A stretch of 64,000 nucleotides of DNA, from the NCBI RefSeq assembly GCF_039543505.1, contig NZ_BAABJW010000002.1:372001-436000 (forward strand). The letters run 5' to 3'. The stretch is from Litoribaculum gwangyangense (GTDB lineage Bacteria > Bacteroidota > Bacteroidia > Flavobacteriales > Flavobacteriaceae). The first letter of the stretch is position 1. Each line of letters starts with the position of its first letter. Below the pieces are notes generated by a model that was not told where the DNA came from, ran no database searches, and worked only from the letters and a program-made list of their open reading frames with translations. Shown in pieces: positions 16,666 through 25,626 of this stretch. Made by a program: the position numbers and the translations under genes.

Positions 16666-16998
16666 TTAAAAACCTAAATCACGTTCCATTTCCTCCATTT
16701 CAATAATGTCGTAGGCCTCTTGCATGGTAGGAACCACTACAATCTCGTCAGGAACGATATTTAAGTCAATGTTATCAGAGACAATAACGAAAGAGTGTTT
16801 TTTACTTCGGTGTGAATTGGAGATTTCTAAAAATTCAATAATATCCTCTAAACCTATTTTTTTTAGAGATGTGAGTGCGAGAATAACGTTATCATTTTTA
16901 AACTTTGGATACAACGCTTGTAATTTATTAACTAACTCCACTATTGTCGATTTTTCTTGAGTGATCGTAGTTATATTTCCGTTTTGATCTAAAATCAT
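16666..16998 (-). CDS. Small STAS-like protein within the pyr operon
   Basis: A 110-aa protein with an alternating strand/helix pattern. A central VILALTSLKKIGLEDIIEFLEIS precedes SHRSKKHSFVIVSDNIDL, consistent with a STAS/anti-sigma-antagonist-like fold. Homologues are sometimes labelled ribonuclease Z because of neighbourhood; this one has no metallo-beta-lactamase motif. It begins 2 nt after pyrB stops and ends 8 nt before the DUF3291 gene, so it is firmly in the operon. A function in nucleotide or stress signalling would be speculation. Confidence 0.65.
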   Translation of the reverse strand: MILDQNGNITTITQEKSTIVELVNKLQALYPKFKNDNVILALTSLKKIGLEDIIEFLEISNSHRSKKHSFVIVSDNIDLNIVPDEIVVVPTMQEAYDIIEMEEMERDLGF

Positions 16999-17000
16999 AT

Positions 17001-17930
17001 TTACTGTTTAATTTTTGATGCTAAAAGATAAATAACGGCCATTCTTATGGCGACACCATTTTGTACTTGGTTCAGAATAATGGATTGTTTCGAATCGGCT
17101 ACATCACTTGTAATTTCCACACCTCTATTGATAGGTCCCGGGTGCATGATGGTGATTTCTTTATCCAATGAATCTAACAAATCTTTGTTAACCCCAAACT
17201 GTTGTGTATATTCTCTGGTAGATGGAAAATAACTGATATCCATACGTTCATTTTGTACACGAAGCATGTTAGCTACATCACACCAATTTAGGGCTTTACG
17301 TAGGTTGGTTTCAACTTTTACTCCAAGTTTATCAATGTATTTTGGAAGTAGGGTTTTAGGACCACAAACCATTACTTCAGCTCCTTGTAATTGTAGGGCA
17401 AAAATGTTTGATAGAGCCACCCGACTATGCAAAATATCGCCAACTATCACTACTTTTTTTCCTTTTACTTCACCAAGTTTTTCTCTAATGGAATAGGAAT
17501 CCAATAATGCTTGTGTTGGGTGTTCATGCGCACCGTCACCAGCATTTATGATACTTGCATTAATGTGCTTTGATAAAAACACGCCAGCTCCAGGATTGGG
17601 ATGACGCATCACTACCATATCCACTTTCATTGAGAGAATATTGTTTACGGTGTCAATGAGCGTTTCACCTTTTTTTACTGAGGATTGGGATGATGAAAAA
17701 TTAAGCACGTCAGCAGATAATCGTTTTTCTGCTAATTCAAAAGAAAGTTTTGTTCTGGTAGAGTTTTCGAAAAATAAGTTGGCAATAGTGATATCGCGTA
17801 GTGAGGGCACTTTTTTTATGGGGCGATTGATGACCTCTTTAAAATGATCTGCAGTTTCAAAAATAAGTTTAATATCCTGTTTGTTAAGATATTTAATTCC
17901 CAATAAGTGGTTCACACTTAATTCACTCAT
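17001..17930 (-). CDS. pyrB: Aspartate carbamoyltransferase catalytic chain
   Basis: A 309-aa enzyme that condenses carbamoyl phosphate with aspartate, the committed step of pyrimidine synthesis. The carbamoyl-phosphate motif FENSTRTKLSFE carries S57-T58-R59-T60. Further signatures are MRHPNPGA, HEHPTQALLDSYSI and a C-terminal MHPGPINRGVEI. The length matches the catalytic subunit. No regulatory subunit gene is adjacent, as expected for the PyrR-associated class. It follows pyrR by 9 nt in the same operon. Confidence 0.96.
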   Translation of the reverse strand: MSELSVNHLLGIKYLNKQDIKLIFETADHFKEVINRPIKKVPSLRDITIANLFFENSTRTKLSFELAEKRLSADVLNFSSSQSSVKKGETLIDTVNNILSMKVDMVVMRHPNPGAGVFLSKHINASIINAGDGAHEHPTQALLDSYSIREKLGEVKGKKVVIVGDILHSRVALSNIFALQLQGAEVMVCGPKTLLPKYIDKLGVKVETNLRKALNWCDVANMLRVQNERMDISYFPSTREYTQQFGVNKDLLDSLDKEITIMHPGPINRGVEITSDVADSKQSIILNQVQNGVAIRMAVIYLLASKIKQ

Positions 17931-17939
17931 TATTATTCT

Positions 17940-18479
17940 TTATTTTTCAATTAAATAAACCGAATCTTCTTGGTCATGCTCTTTCCAGTTTACTTTTACT
18001 TTTTCTTTGTTTATAACATCTACTTGTCGTCCCCTGTAATCTGGTTGAATGGGTAAATGCCTACTAAATCGTCTGTCAATTAGGGTTAAAAGCTCTATTT
18101 CGTTTGGTCTTCCAAAGGATTGAATAGCCGTTAAGGCAGCACGAATACTTCTTCCTGTGTATAGTACATCATCAATAAATACTATGTTTTTGTCTTCAAC
18201 CAAAAAGTTAATTTTGGTTTTGTTGGCTTCTAATGTTTTTTCACCTCTACGAAAATCATCCCTAAAAAAAGTGATATCCAAATACCCAAGTTGTACGTTT
18301 TTAACCTTATAATCTTCTTTTAAAATTTTGGTTAACCTATCCGCTAAAAAAATTCCACGAGGTTGCAATCCGATTAAAACGGTATTGGAAAAATCATTAT
18401 GTTTTTCAATAAGTTGACAAGCCAATCGATGTAGAATGATGTTTACCTCTTTTGCGTTAAGTAAAACTTTTTGACTCAT
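17940..18479 (-). CDS. pyrR: Bifunctional pyr operon regulator / uracil phosphoribosyltransferase
   Basis: A 179-aa type I phosphoribosyltransferase. The PRPP-binding motif FIDDVLYTGRS lies at 101-111. The PyrR opening (LNAKEVNIILHRLACQLIE, LIGLQPRGIFLADRL) and the LGYLDITFFRDDFRR segment are intact. In Bacillus, PyrR also binds mRNA to attenuate pyr genes. No anti-terminator/terminator pair is evident upstream here, so RNA regulation cannot be claimed. It is the first gene of the operon pyrR-pyrB-small protein-DUF3291-rnz. Confidence 0.94.
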   Translation of the reverse strand: MSQKVLLNAKEVNIILHRLACQLIEKHNDFSNTVLIGLQPRGIFLADRLTKILKEDYKVKNVQLGYLDITFFRDDFRRGEKTLEANKTKINFLVEDKNIVFIDDVLYTGRSIRAALTAIQSFGRPNEIELLTLIDRRFSRHLPIQPDYRGRQVDVINKEKVKVNWKEHDQEDSVYLIEK

Positions 18480-18487
18480 ATTTTGTC

Positions 18488-18512
18488 CAAACGTATTCGG
18501 TATACAAATGTA
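18488..18512 (-). promoter_or_regulatory. Two candidate -7 elements upstream of pyrR
   Basis: On the minus strand TACGTTTG (18488-18495) and TACATTTG (18505-18512) both match TAnnTTTG. The proximal element would give a nearly leaderless mRNA; the distal one a leader of about 20 nt. Confidence 0.5.
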
Positions 18513-18578
18513 ATGTAAAATTTTAGAAGTTTAAACATAAAACATCATACAAAGCTTTACATTAATTATTTCAATAAA

Positions 18579-18604
18579 AAAGCCTTCAATTTCTTGAAGG
18601 CTTT
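18579..18604 (-). terminator. Terminator of rpsA
   Basis: A perfect 11-bp stem, AAAGCCTTCAA (18579-18589) with TTGAAGGCTTT (18594-18604), and a 4-nt loop. The plus-strand A tract just to the left (18575-18580) gives the U run on the minus strand. It lies 23 nt past the rpsA stop. Confidence 0.85.
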
Positions 18605-18626
18605 GATTATTTATGAATTTGGAAAA

Positions 18627-20513
18627 TTACTTTTTCTTTGTAGCTTTCGCTTTCGCAGTTTTTCCATCCATTTTATCTTTAAGTGCTTGTAAAGCATCAT
18701 TAGCATCACCTAAAGTTGGTTTTGCTTCTGCGGCTGCAGCTTCCGCTTTCTTAACAGCTTGCTTAACGATTTTAGCTTCCTCAGCTTTAAATACGGCTGT
18801 ATGAGATGCCACTACACGTTTAAATTCTTTATTGAATTCAATAATTTTAAACTCTGCAGTATCTCCTTTTTTAAGCTTGCTTCCATCTTCTTTTTCAAGG
18901 TGACGTGTTGGAACAAATGCTACGATATCTTCGTTAAATTCTACGGTAGCACCTTTATCTACGATTTCAGAAATTTCAGCTGTGTGAACAGTATCCAAAG
19001 CAAAATCAGTTTCGTATTTATCCCAAGGATTCTCAGTAGTTTGTTTGTGACCTAAACTTAATTTACGTCCTTCAACATCTAATTCTAATACGATAACATC
19101 TAATTTATCACCAACGGCACAGAACTCACTTGGATGCTTGATTTTCTTAGTCCATGATAAATCAGAGATATAGATTAATCCATCAATCCCTTCTTCTAAT
19201 TCTACAAAAACACCAAAGTTTGTGAAGTTACGTACAATGCCAACATGTTTAGACCCTAATGGATATTTACCTGTGATATCAGTCCATGGATCTGCTGTTA
19301 ATTGTTTAATGCCTAGTGACATTTTACGATCTTCTCTATCTAAAGTTAAGATTACAGCCTCAACTTCATCTCCAACAGAAACGAAATCTTGAGCAGAACG
19401 TAAATGAGTAGACCATGACATTTCTGACACATGTATTAAACCTTCAACACCATCAGCCACTTCTATAAAGGCGCCATAATCAGCTATAACCACTACTTTG
19501 CCTTTTACTTTATCTCCAACTTTCACTGAATCGGCTAAAGCTTCCCAAGGGTGTTTAGATAATTGTTTAAGACCTAATTGGATTCTAGATTTATCTTCAT
19601 CAAAATCAAGAATAACCACATTTAATTTTTGATCTAACTCTACAATCTCATTTGGATGGTTAATTCTAGACCATGATAAATCGGTGATATGGATTAAACC
19701 GTCAACACCACCAAGATCGATAAATACACCGTAAGATGTAATGTTTTTAACAACACCTTCCAATACTTGACCTTTTTCTAGTTGGCCAATGATTTCTTTT
19801 TTCTGTTCTTCGATGTCAGCTTCAATTAAAGCTTTATGAGACACTACTACATTTTTGAATTCGTGGTTGATTTTAACAACTTTAAATTCCATAGTTTTAT
19901 TCACATACTGATCGTAATCTCTAATTGGTTTTACATCAATTTGAGAACCTGGTAAGAAGGCTTCGATACCGAAAACATCTACAATCATACCACCTTTAGT
20001 TCTACATTTAACGAAACCATTAACGATTTCACCAGTTTCATTAGCTTTAATAACGCGATCCCATGCTTTTATAACACGAGCTTTTCTATGAGATAATACT
20101 AACTGTCCTGTTGCATCTTCACGCACATCAATTAATACTTCTACTTTATCGCCTACTTTTAAGTTTGGATTGTAACGGAATTCGTTTAAAGAAATAACAC
20201 CTTCTGATTTTGCATTGATATCGATTATGGCATCACGATCTGTTATATGAATAACCGTACCTTCAACCACTTCATCATCTAAAGTGTCAACGAAATTTTC
20301 TGCTACTAATTTTTCAAATTCTTTAAGCTGTTTATCGTCAACCTCATCAATACCTTCTTGATAATTGTGCCAATTGAACTCTTTTAAGAATTTTTCTGGA
20401 TTTGCCTTTGCTTCAGATACTACTGGAGCTTCAACAGTTGTTGCTTCAGTTGCTTCAACTTCAGCTTGTTTTGCTTTTTCAGCCATGTGCTGATTAAAAT
20501 TTGTATTCTGCAT
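18627..20513 (-). CDS. rpsA: 30S ribosomal protein S1
   Basis: A 628-aa protein with six S1 (OB-fold) RNA-binding domains. The opening motifs are GTVIHITDRDAIIDI, VNGFVKCRTKGGMIVDV, LEGVVKNITSYGVFIDL, VKGKVVVIADYGAFIEV, HVGIVRNFTNFGVFVEL and HTAEISEIVDKGATVEF. A basic Lys/Ala-rich tail closes the protein. S1 helps mRNA bind the 30S subunit, which matters in Bacteroidota where Shine-Dalgarno sequences are mostly absent. The true start may be the internal ATG at 20486 (MAEKAKQ), the form most homologues show. A hairpin leader and -7 box lie upstream. Confidence 0.95.
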   Translation of the reverse strand: MQNTNFNQHMAEKAKQAEVEATEATTVEAPVVSEAKANPEKFLKEFNWHNYQEGIDEVDDKQLKEFEKLVAENFVDTLDDEVVEGTVIHITDRDAIIDINAKSEGVISLNEFRYNPNLKVGDKVEVLIDVREDATGQLVLSHRKARVIKAWDRVIKANETGEIVNGFVKCRTKGGMIVDVFGIEAFLPGSQIDVKPIRDYDQYVNKTMEFKVVKINHEFKNVVVSHKALIEADIEEQKKEIIGQLEKGQVLEGVVKNITSYGVFIDLGGVDGLIHITDLSWSRINHPNEIVELDQKLNVVILDFDEDKSRIQLGLKQLSKHPWEALADSVKVGDKVKGKVVVIADYGAFIEVADGVEGLIHVSEMSWSTHLRSAQDFVSVGDEVEAVILTLDREDRKMSLGIKQLTADPWTDITGKYPLGSKHVGIVRNFTNFGVFVELEEGIDGLIYISDLSWTKKIKHPSEFCAVGDKLDVIVLELDVEGRKLSLGHKQTTENPWDKYETDFALDTVHTAEISEIVDKGATVEFNEDIVAFVPTRHLEKEDGSKLKKGDTAEFKIIEFNKEFKRVVASHTAVFKAEEAKIVKQAVKKAEAAAAEAKPTLGDANDALQALKDKMDGKTAKAKATKKK

Positions 20514-20570
20514 GCTTCGGAAGATTTAAGCGATTAACACACAGAAGTGTTATTTGTTTTCTAGTTCAAT

Positions 20571-20603
20571 TCCTTTTATCATCCCGACGATTCGCTAAAA
20601 GGA
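20571..20603 (-). promoter_or_regulatory. Hairpin in the rpsA 5' leader
   Basis: Inverted repeat TCCTTTTA (20571-20578) and TAAAAGGA (20596-20603), perfect over 8 bp, with a 17-nt loop containing CGACGATTCG. It would form at the extreme 5' end of the mRNA if transcription starts near 20600. S1 represses its own translation in E. coli through leader structure; the same role here is inference. Confidence 0.5.
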
Positions 20604-20606
20604 GCG

Positions 20607-20614
20607 CAAAAATA
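20607..20614 (-). promoter_or_regulatory. -7 promoter element of rpsA
   Basis: TATTTTTG on the minus strand, a perfect TAnnTTTG match, followed by GCGCTCC. It predicts a leader of roughly 85-115 nt, depending on the start codon. Confidence 0.6.
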
Positions 20615-20766
20615 CATATTTTTAGCTTAAATACCTAAAAATGAGTAAATAATTTATTGTGGTTTTTATTCATTAAAAAGTTTATTGATTCATGTCCTTT
20701 TTCTTTTCAATAAGATGGATAATTTAGTATATTGTGAGGTAGAATTAAAACTTAAATTAAATTATT

Positions 20767-21144
20767 ATGGTTAAAGCAAAATATCAATCTGTATTGGACT
20801 TAGGAGAGAAGTTGAACATTCAAAATGGGGATGTAAAAGAAGAAAATGGTGTTCTAAAAATTAAGGGCACAGCGAAAACCCAATATGAAAAAAATATTAT
20901 TTGGGACAAAATTAAAGAAATTGGAGGTGAAAATCCAACTGATATAAGCGCAAATATTAGTGTTGCCGACGAAAGTGTTTATGCCAGACATACTGTGAAA
21001 AGTGGTGAAACCTTGGGCAAAATTGCTGTTCAATATTATGGGAAAGCGTCAAAATATCAAGATATTTTCAAGGCAAATAGCGATATTCTGAAAAACCCAG
21101 ATTTAATTCATCCAGGTCAGGAATTAATTATTCCTAATCCATAG
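20767..21144 (+). CDS. lysM: BON and LysM domain protein (YgaU/Kbp-like)
   Basis: A 125-aa protein with no signal peptide. A BON-like domain (about 1-65) precedes a LysM domain (about 75-124; HTVKSGETLGKIAVQYYGKA, ending LIHPGQELIIP). The layout equals E. coli Kbp/YgaU, a cytoplasmic potassium-binding stress protein, rather than a secreted peptidoglycan hydrolase. It is a single gene, with its own terminator, between rpsA (divergent) and cmk (convergent). The potassium-binding role is taken from the E. coli family member. Confidence 0.85.
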   Translation: MVKAKYQSVLDLGEKLNIQNGDVKEENGVLKIKGTAKTQYEKNIIWDKIKEIGGENPTDISANISVADESVYARHTVKSGETLGKIAVQYYGKASKYQDIFKANSDILKNPDLIHPGQELIIPNP

Positions 21145-21169
21145 TTTCAAATGGTTTATAAAAATGTAG

Positions 21170-21197
21170 AAAGTGACCATTGGGTCACTTTTTTTAT
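21170..21197 (+). terminator. Terminator of the BON/LysM gene
   Basis: A perfect 9-bp stem, AAAGTGACC (21170-21178) with GGTCACTTT (21183-21191), a 4-nt loop and a T tract, 25 nt after the stop codon. Confidence 0.88.
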
Positions 21198-21295
21198 TCT
21201 AGATATTAGGCGTAAAGCTTTATTTCATTATTCATAATAAAATAAGGCTCAAAGCAAGTTGGTTTATGTTCTATAAAACCCAGCTCTTAAAATTA

Positions 21296-21991
21296 TTATT
21301 CATAATCTTCAATGGCCATTTTTGCTAATTGCAATATTTTATTGAACTGCTCTTCTAAAGTCAATTTAGAGTTGTCTATTTCAATGGCATCTTTTGATTT
21401 TACTAGGGGCGAATCTTTCCTATTGGAATCCATAAAATCACGCTCCTTTACGTTCTTTAAAACATCCTCATAACTTATTTTATCCCCTCGCTTGATAAGT
21501 TCTTCGTAGCGTCTTTTAGCCCTAATCTCAGCTGAAGCTGTCATAAATAATTTAAGTTCAGCCTCCGGAAAAACTACGGTACCAATATCTCTTCCGTCCA
21601 TAACAATTCCTTTATCTTTACCCATTTTGTGCTGTTGTTCCACTAGTTTTTGACGCACTTCTAATAGAGTTGCCACTTGACTTACAAAACCAGAAACTTC
21701 AAGTGTTCTAATAGCTTTCTCCACATTCTTATCGTTTAAATAAACTTCAGCAAAACCCTTTTCCTCGTTAAATTTGAAACTTATATTGATATTTGGCAAC
21801 TGATAAATCAAAGCTTCTTTATTAAAATCATCTTTATTTATCAAACCTTTTTGCATCGCATAAAGAGTAACCGCTCTATACATAGCACCTGTATCAACAT
21901 AAATATAGCCTAAATAGTTAGCGAGTTGTTTAGCTACCGTACTTTTACCCGTTGAAGAAAAACCGTCTATGGCTATGATAATTTTGTTCAT
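21296..21991 (-). CDS. cmk: Cytidylate kinase
   Basis: A 231-aa P-loop kinase that phosphorylates CMP and dCMP. The Walker A motif GFSSTGKST is at residues 10-18. YVDTGAMYRAVTLYA and the NMP-binding segment VMDGRDIGTVVFPEAELK follow, with the LID arginines in AEIRAKRRYEEL. The length fits the family. It lies 31 nt downstream of porQ on the same strand, a pairing common in flavobacteria. Confidence 0.96.
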   Translation of the reverse strand: MNKIIIAIDGFSSTGKSTVAKQLANYLGYIYVDTGAMYRAVTLYAMQKGLINKDDFNKEALIYQLPNINISFKFNEEKGFAEVYLNDKNVEKAIRTLEVSGFVSQVATLLEVRQKLVEQQHKMGKDKGIVMDGRDIGTVVFPEAELKLFMTASAEIRAKRRYEELIKRGDKISYEDVLKNVKERDFMDSNRKDSPLVKSKDAIEIDNSKLTLEEQFNKILQLAKMAIEDYE

Positions 21992-22022
21992 GTTTTAGTT
22001 TGAATGCAACAAAAGTAGACAA

Positions 22023-23042
22023 TTATTGCAAATCTATTTGCAGACCAAAAAAGTTTGAATTGGCGGCACTGGTGTATTTAGCATGCGTGTAACTAAAACG
22101 CATTTTATTCATTTTAATAGAAATCCCTGCTGATATTCCTGAAAAATTGCGTTGATCTAAAATTCGTAATTCCTCACCTCTTCTAAAATTATAGCCTAAA
22201 CGAATGTTAAAACCGCCTTCAGGAAAAATTTCTGCACCTAATATAGTATGTCGAATCACTTGCCCTAAAAACCCAACTTTCTCATTAGTTTGATTTCCGC
22301 TTAAATCACTAGTAGTTCTTGCAGGATTTGGTCTCGATATAGGCCATTCTTGCAGGTTTTCTAGAGTAACATGCCACCTTATGGGAACGTTTTCCAACCG
22401 CTGCGACATTCCAAAAGCTACTTCAAAGGGAATACGTTCATTGAGTCCTGCATATGTGGTAATTTGGGTACCCAAATTCCTGACTACCAACGCCGCATTA
22501 AAATCCAAATAATCATCTCTATAAATTAACCCTAGATCTACTGCTGCACCAATGGAATTGTATTGCTCTAATTTAGAGGTAATTAATTTAACATTGCCAC
22601 CAAAATAAAAATCAGAATAACCTACCTGGGTTGCATACCCAAATGACAGTGCCGTTTCATTTCCAGTGAATGAACCCGTTGAGTTTCCTTGTTCATCGTA
22701 ACCATCAAATGAACCATAGTTAATATAGGTAATTCCAGCATGAAAGGTTTGCGTTCGTCTATCTAGCGTATACGCATAAGCGGCTGTTCCATAACTTATT
22801 CCTCCCAAATAACTTGTGTAATTAACAGCTAATTGATTATCCATATCCACATTTATGGTTGCTGGATTAAAAAGTGCTTGTGTAACATCGTAATCTATAT
22901 TTGTAAAAACCTTACCTCCTAATGCGGCTTGCCGCGGGGATGATATCAAATTTAGGAATTGATAGGTTGTCTCACCTCCTACTTGCGAAAAGGACAAAGC
23001 ACTGAGTAACAAACAAAAAAAAGAGATAGTTTTTCCTAGCAT
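22023..23042 (-). CDS. porQ: Type IX secretion system protein PorQ
   Basis: A 339-aa outer-membrane beta-barrel protein with a signal peptide (cleavage near residue 19, SFSQ). The N-terminus GGETTYQFLNLISSPRQAALGG and the segment DYDVTQALFNPATIN are characteristic of PorQ, a FadL-like barrel. PorQ works with PorU, PorV and PorZ in the cell-surface complex that removes the C-terminal signal from T9SS cargo and attaches the cargo to the cell. It is co-transcribed with cmk. The two adhesins in this window carry type B sorting domains and would use T9SS. Confidence 0.9.
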   Translation of the reverse strand: MLGKTISFFCLLLSALSFSQVGGETTYQFLNLISSPRQAALGGKVFTNIDYDVTQALFNPATINVDMDNQLAVNYTSYLGGISYGTAAYAYTLDRRTQTFHAGITYINYGSFDGYDEQGNSTGSFTGNETALSFGYATQVGYSDFYFGGNVKLITSKLEQYNSIGAAVDLGLIYRDDYLDFNAALVVRNLGTQITTYAGLNERIPFEVAFGMSQRLENVPIRWHVTLENLQEWPISRPNPARTTSDLSGNQTNEKVGFLGQVIRHTILGAEIFPEGGFNIRLGYNFRRGEELRILDQRNFSGISAGISIKMNKMRFSYTHAKYTSAANSNFFGLQIDLQ

Positions 23043-23106
23043 ATTTACGATACAAAGTAAGTAAATCTATCTTAAAACGATAGCATGTATCTTTTATTTT
23101 AAACGA

Positions 23107-23134
23107 TAAAAAAACCTCGAAATGAATCGAGGTT
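23107..23134 (-). terminator. Terminator of lon
   Basis: Stem AACCTCG (23113-23119) with CGAGGTT (23128-23134), loop of 8 nt. A plus-strand A tract at 23108-23114 gives the minus-strand U run. It sits 6 nt past the lon stop and separates lon from porQ. Confidence 0.82.
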
Positions 23135-23139
23135 GAAAT

Positions 23140-25590
23140 TTATATCTTTTTGGGATTTTTAACTTTTTGATTTGTGAGTGCTATTTTAATTACATCACTC
23201 ATATCAGTAACATAGTGAAATATCAATCCTTTTAAGTATTCTGGTTTGATTTCTTCAATATCCCTCCTGTTTTCCTCACACAATAAAATTTCTTTGATGC
23301 GAGCACGCTTAGCAGCCAAAATCTTTTCTTTGATGCCGCCAACGGGAAGCACTTTTCCACGAAGGGTTATTTCACCAGTCATCGCTAAACTTTTTTTAAC
23401 TTTTCTTTGTGTGAATAAAGACACTAATGAGGTCAACATGGTAACACCAGCACTTGGTCCGTCTTTAGGTGTAGCTCCTTCTGGAACATGAATATGGACA
23501 TTATAATTTTCAAAAACTGAGGGGTTTATTCCGAATTCCTCAGCATTCGATTTAATATATTCCATGGCAATGGTAGCCGATTCTTTCATAACTGTTCCAA
23601 GATTACCAGTAATAGTCATGGCTCCTTTTCCTTTGGAAAGGATGGATTCTATGAATAAAATATCACCACCAACACTGGTCCAAGCTAAACCGGTAACTAC
23701 ACCCGCAACATCATTGTTCTCATATTTATCGCGCTCTAATTTGGGCCCACCCAAAACCTCAATAATATCTTCATTAGTAACCTTGATGTTATAATCTTCT
23801 TCCATGGCAATGTTTTTGGCAGCATAACGTACCATTTTTGCTATTTGCTTTTCCAAACCGCGCACCCCAGATTCACGTGTATAACCTTCTACAATTTTTT
23901 CCAACTGAGATTTACCAATTTTAAGATGCTTTTCTGTTAAACCATGCTCTTTTAATTGTTTAGGCAATAAATGGCGTTTAGCAATCTCCACCTTTTCTTC
24001 TATAGTGTAACCTGTAACATTTATAATTTCCATTCGGTCACGCAACGCAGGTTGTATGGTTGATAAGCTGTTTGATGTGGCGATGAACATAACCTTTGAG
24101 AGATCGTAACCCATTTCCAAAAAGTTGTCATAAAAATCGCTGTTTTGTTCAGGGTCTAAAACTTCTAGCATCGCTGAAGATGGATCGCCTTGATGTGAAT
24201 TGGACAATTTATCAATTTCATCTAGAACAAACACAGGATTGGAAGTTCCAGCTTTTTTCAAACTTTGAATGATACGCCCGGGCATGGCACCAATATAGGT
24301 TTTTCTGTGCCCACGTATTTCTGCTTCATCACGCAAACCTCCCAATGAAATTCGAACATATTCGCGACCCAAAGCCTCCGCGATGGATTTTCCTAAAGAC
24401 GTTTTACCTACTCCTGGTGGACCATACAGACACAAAATAGGTGACTTCATATCGTTACGGAGCTTTAAAACTGCTAGATATTCAATAATTCTTCGCTTTA
24501 CATCTTCAAGTCCAAAGTGGTCTCTATCGAGTATTCTTTTGGCACGTTTTAAATCGAATTTATCTTTACTGTATTCATTCCATGGTAAATCCAAAAACAG
24601 TTCTAAATAGTTACGCTGTATGGAATACTCCGCCACTTGCGGATTCATACGTTGCATTTTGGCCAATTCCTTATCAAAATGCTTTGCTACTTTTTCATCC
24701 CAACGTTTTTTACTGGCCTTGGCTCTCATTTCCTCAACTTCTTCGTCATGGCTCACCCCACCCAATTCTTCTTGAATGGTTTTCATTTGTTGGTGAAGGA
24801 AATATTCACGCTGTTGCTGGCTCATATCCATTTGAACCTTGGACTGAATATCGTTTTTAAGTTCTAGCTTTTGAAATTCGACATTCATGTATTTAAGAGT
24901 GGCTAAAGCGCGCTTTTTAAGATCATCCATTTCCAATAACGATTGCTTTTCAGCTACCGATAAGTTCATATTGGATGAGACAAAATTTACCAAAAACGAG
25001 TTGCTTTCTATATTTTTAATTGCAAAAGAAGCTTCACTGGGGATGTTTGGACTTTCCTTAATAATTTCAAGAGCCAAATCTTTAATGGAATCAATAATAG
25101 CTGTAAACTCCTTATTTTTTAGGGCAGGTTTAGCTTCAGGAATATCACGAATAGTAGCCGTCATGTACGGTTCTTCGGTAAGAACTTCTGCTACTTTAAA
25201 ACGCTTCTTACCTTGGATAATGACCGTAACATTACCATCGGGCATTTTTAAAACCCTTAAAATTTGTGCAACAGTACCTATTTCATGGATTTCTTTAGCG
25301 GATGGATTTTCAACAGATTCGTCCTTTTGAGCAACCACACCTATAACCTTTCTGCCTTTATTGGCATCATTAATTAGTTTTATGGATTTATCTCTACCAG
25401 CCGTTATAGGAATGACTACACCTGGAAACAAAACCGTATTTCTGAGTGATAAAATGGGTAATGTTTTAGGTAAGGATTCGTTATTGATAGCTTCTTCATC
25501 TTCAGGTGTCATTAGAGGGATTAATTCTGAATTCTCATCAAAATCCTGTAATGACAAACTGTCAAGTGTAATAAAATTAGACTTCTTCAT
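23140..25590 (-). CDS. lon: Lon ATP-dependent protease
   Basis: An 816-aa AAA+ serine protease that degrades misfolded and regulatory proteins in the cytoplasm. The N-terminal LON substrate domain (about 40-240) is followed by the AAA+ module with Walker A GPPGVGKTS and Walker B FVLDEIDKL. The C-terminal protease domain carries the Ser-Lys dyad at S713 (DGPSAG) and K756 (GGIKEK), 43 residues apart as in E. coli. The length is normal for Bacteroidota. It is a single transcription unit with a terminator. A 7-bp inverted repeat lies 16 nt upstream of the start. Confidence 0.97.
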   Translation of the reverse strand: MKKSNFITLDSLSLQDFDENSELIPLMTPEDEEAINNESLPKTLPILSLRNTVLFPGVVIPITAGRDKSIKLINDANKGRKVIGVVAQKDESVENPSAKEIHEIGTVAQILRVLKMPDGNVTVIIQGKKRFKVAEVLTEEPYMTATIRDIPEAKPALKNKEFTAIIDSIKDLALEIIKESPNIPSEASFAIKNIESNSFLVNFVSSNMNLSVAEKQSLLEMDDLKKRALATLKYMNVEFQKLELKNDIQSKVQMDMSQQQREYFLHQQMKTIQEELGGVSHDEEVEEMRAKASKKRWDEKVAKHFDKELAKMQRMNPQVAEYSIQRNYLELFLDLPWNEYSKDKFDLKRAKRILDRDHFGLEDVKRRIIEYLAVLKLRNDMKSPILCLYGPPGVGKTSLGKSIAEALGREYVRISLGGLRDEAEIRGHRKTYIGAMPGRIIQSLKKAGTSNPVFVLDEIDKLSNSHQGDPSSAMLEVLDPEQNSDFYDNFLEMGYDLSKVMFIATSNSLSTIQPALRDRMEIINVTGYTIEEKVEIAKRHLLPKQLKEHGLTEKHLKIGKSQLEKIVEGYTRESGVRGLEKQIAKMVRYAAKNIAMEEDYNIKVTNEDIIEVLGGPKLERDKYENNDVAGVVTGLAWTSVGGDILFIESILSKGKGAMTITGNLGTVMKESATIAMEYIKSNAEEFGINPSVFENYNVHIHVPEGATPKDGPSAGVTMLTSLVSLFTQRKVKKSLAMTGEITLRGKVLPVGGIKEKILAAKRARIKEILLCEENRRDIEEIKPEYLKGLIFHYVTDMSDVIKIALTNQKVKNPKKI

Positions 25591-25605
25591 ATATATTTTT
25601 AAGTC

Positions 25606-25626
25606 AATCTGTCATTAAAACAGATT
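25606..25626. promoter_or_regulatory. Inverted repeat upstream of lon
   Basis: AATCTGT (25606-25612) and ACAGATT (25620-25626) form a perfect 7-bp repeat with 7-nt spacing, 16 nt before the lon start. It could be an operator half-site pair or a leader hairpin that occludes initiation. There is no CIRCE-like sequence. Confidence 0.35.

Noticed and set aside
16666..16998. Ribonuclease Z label for the 110-aa protein
   Set aside because: It has no HxHxDH motif or metallo-beta-lactamase fold. The neighbouring 302-aa gene is the true RNase Z.
24582..25330. Plus-strand open frames opposite lon
   Set aside because: Overlapping antisense frames within a highly conserved gene; no support.
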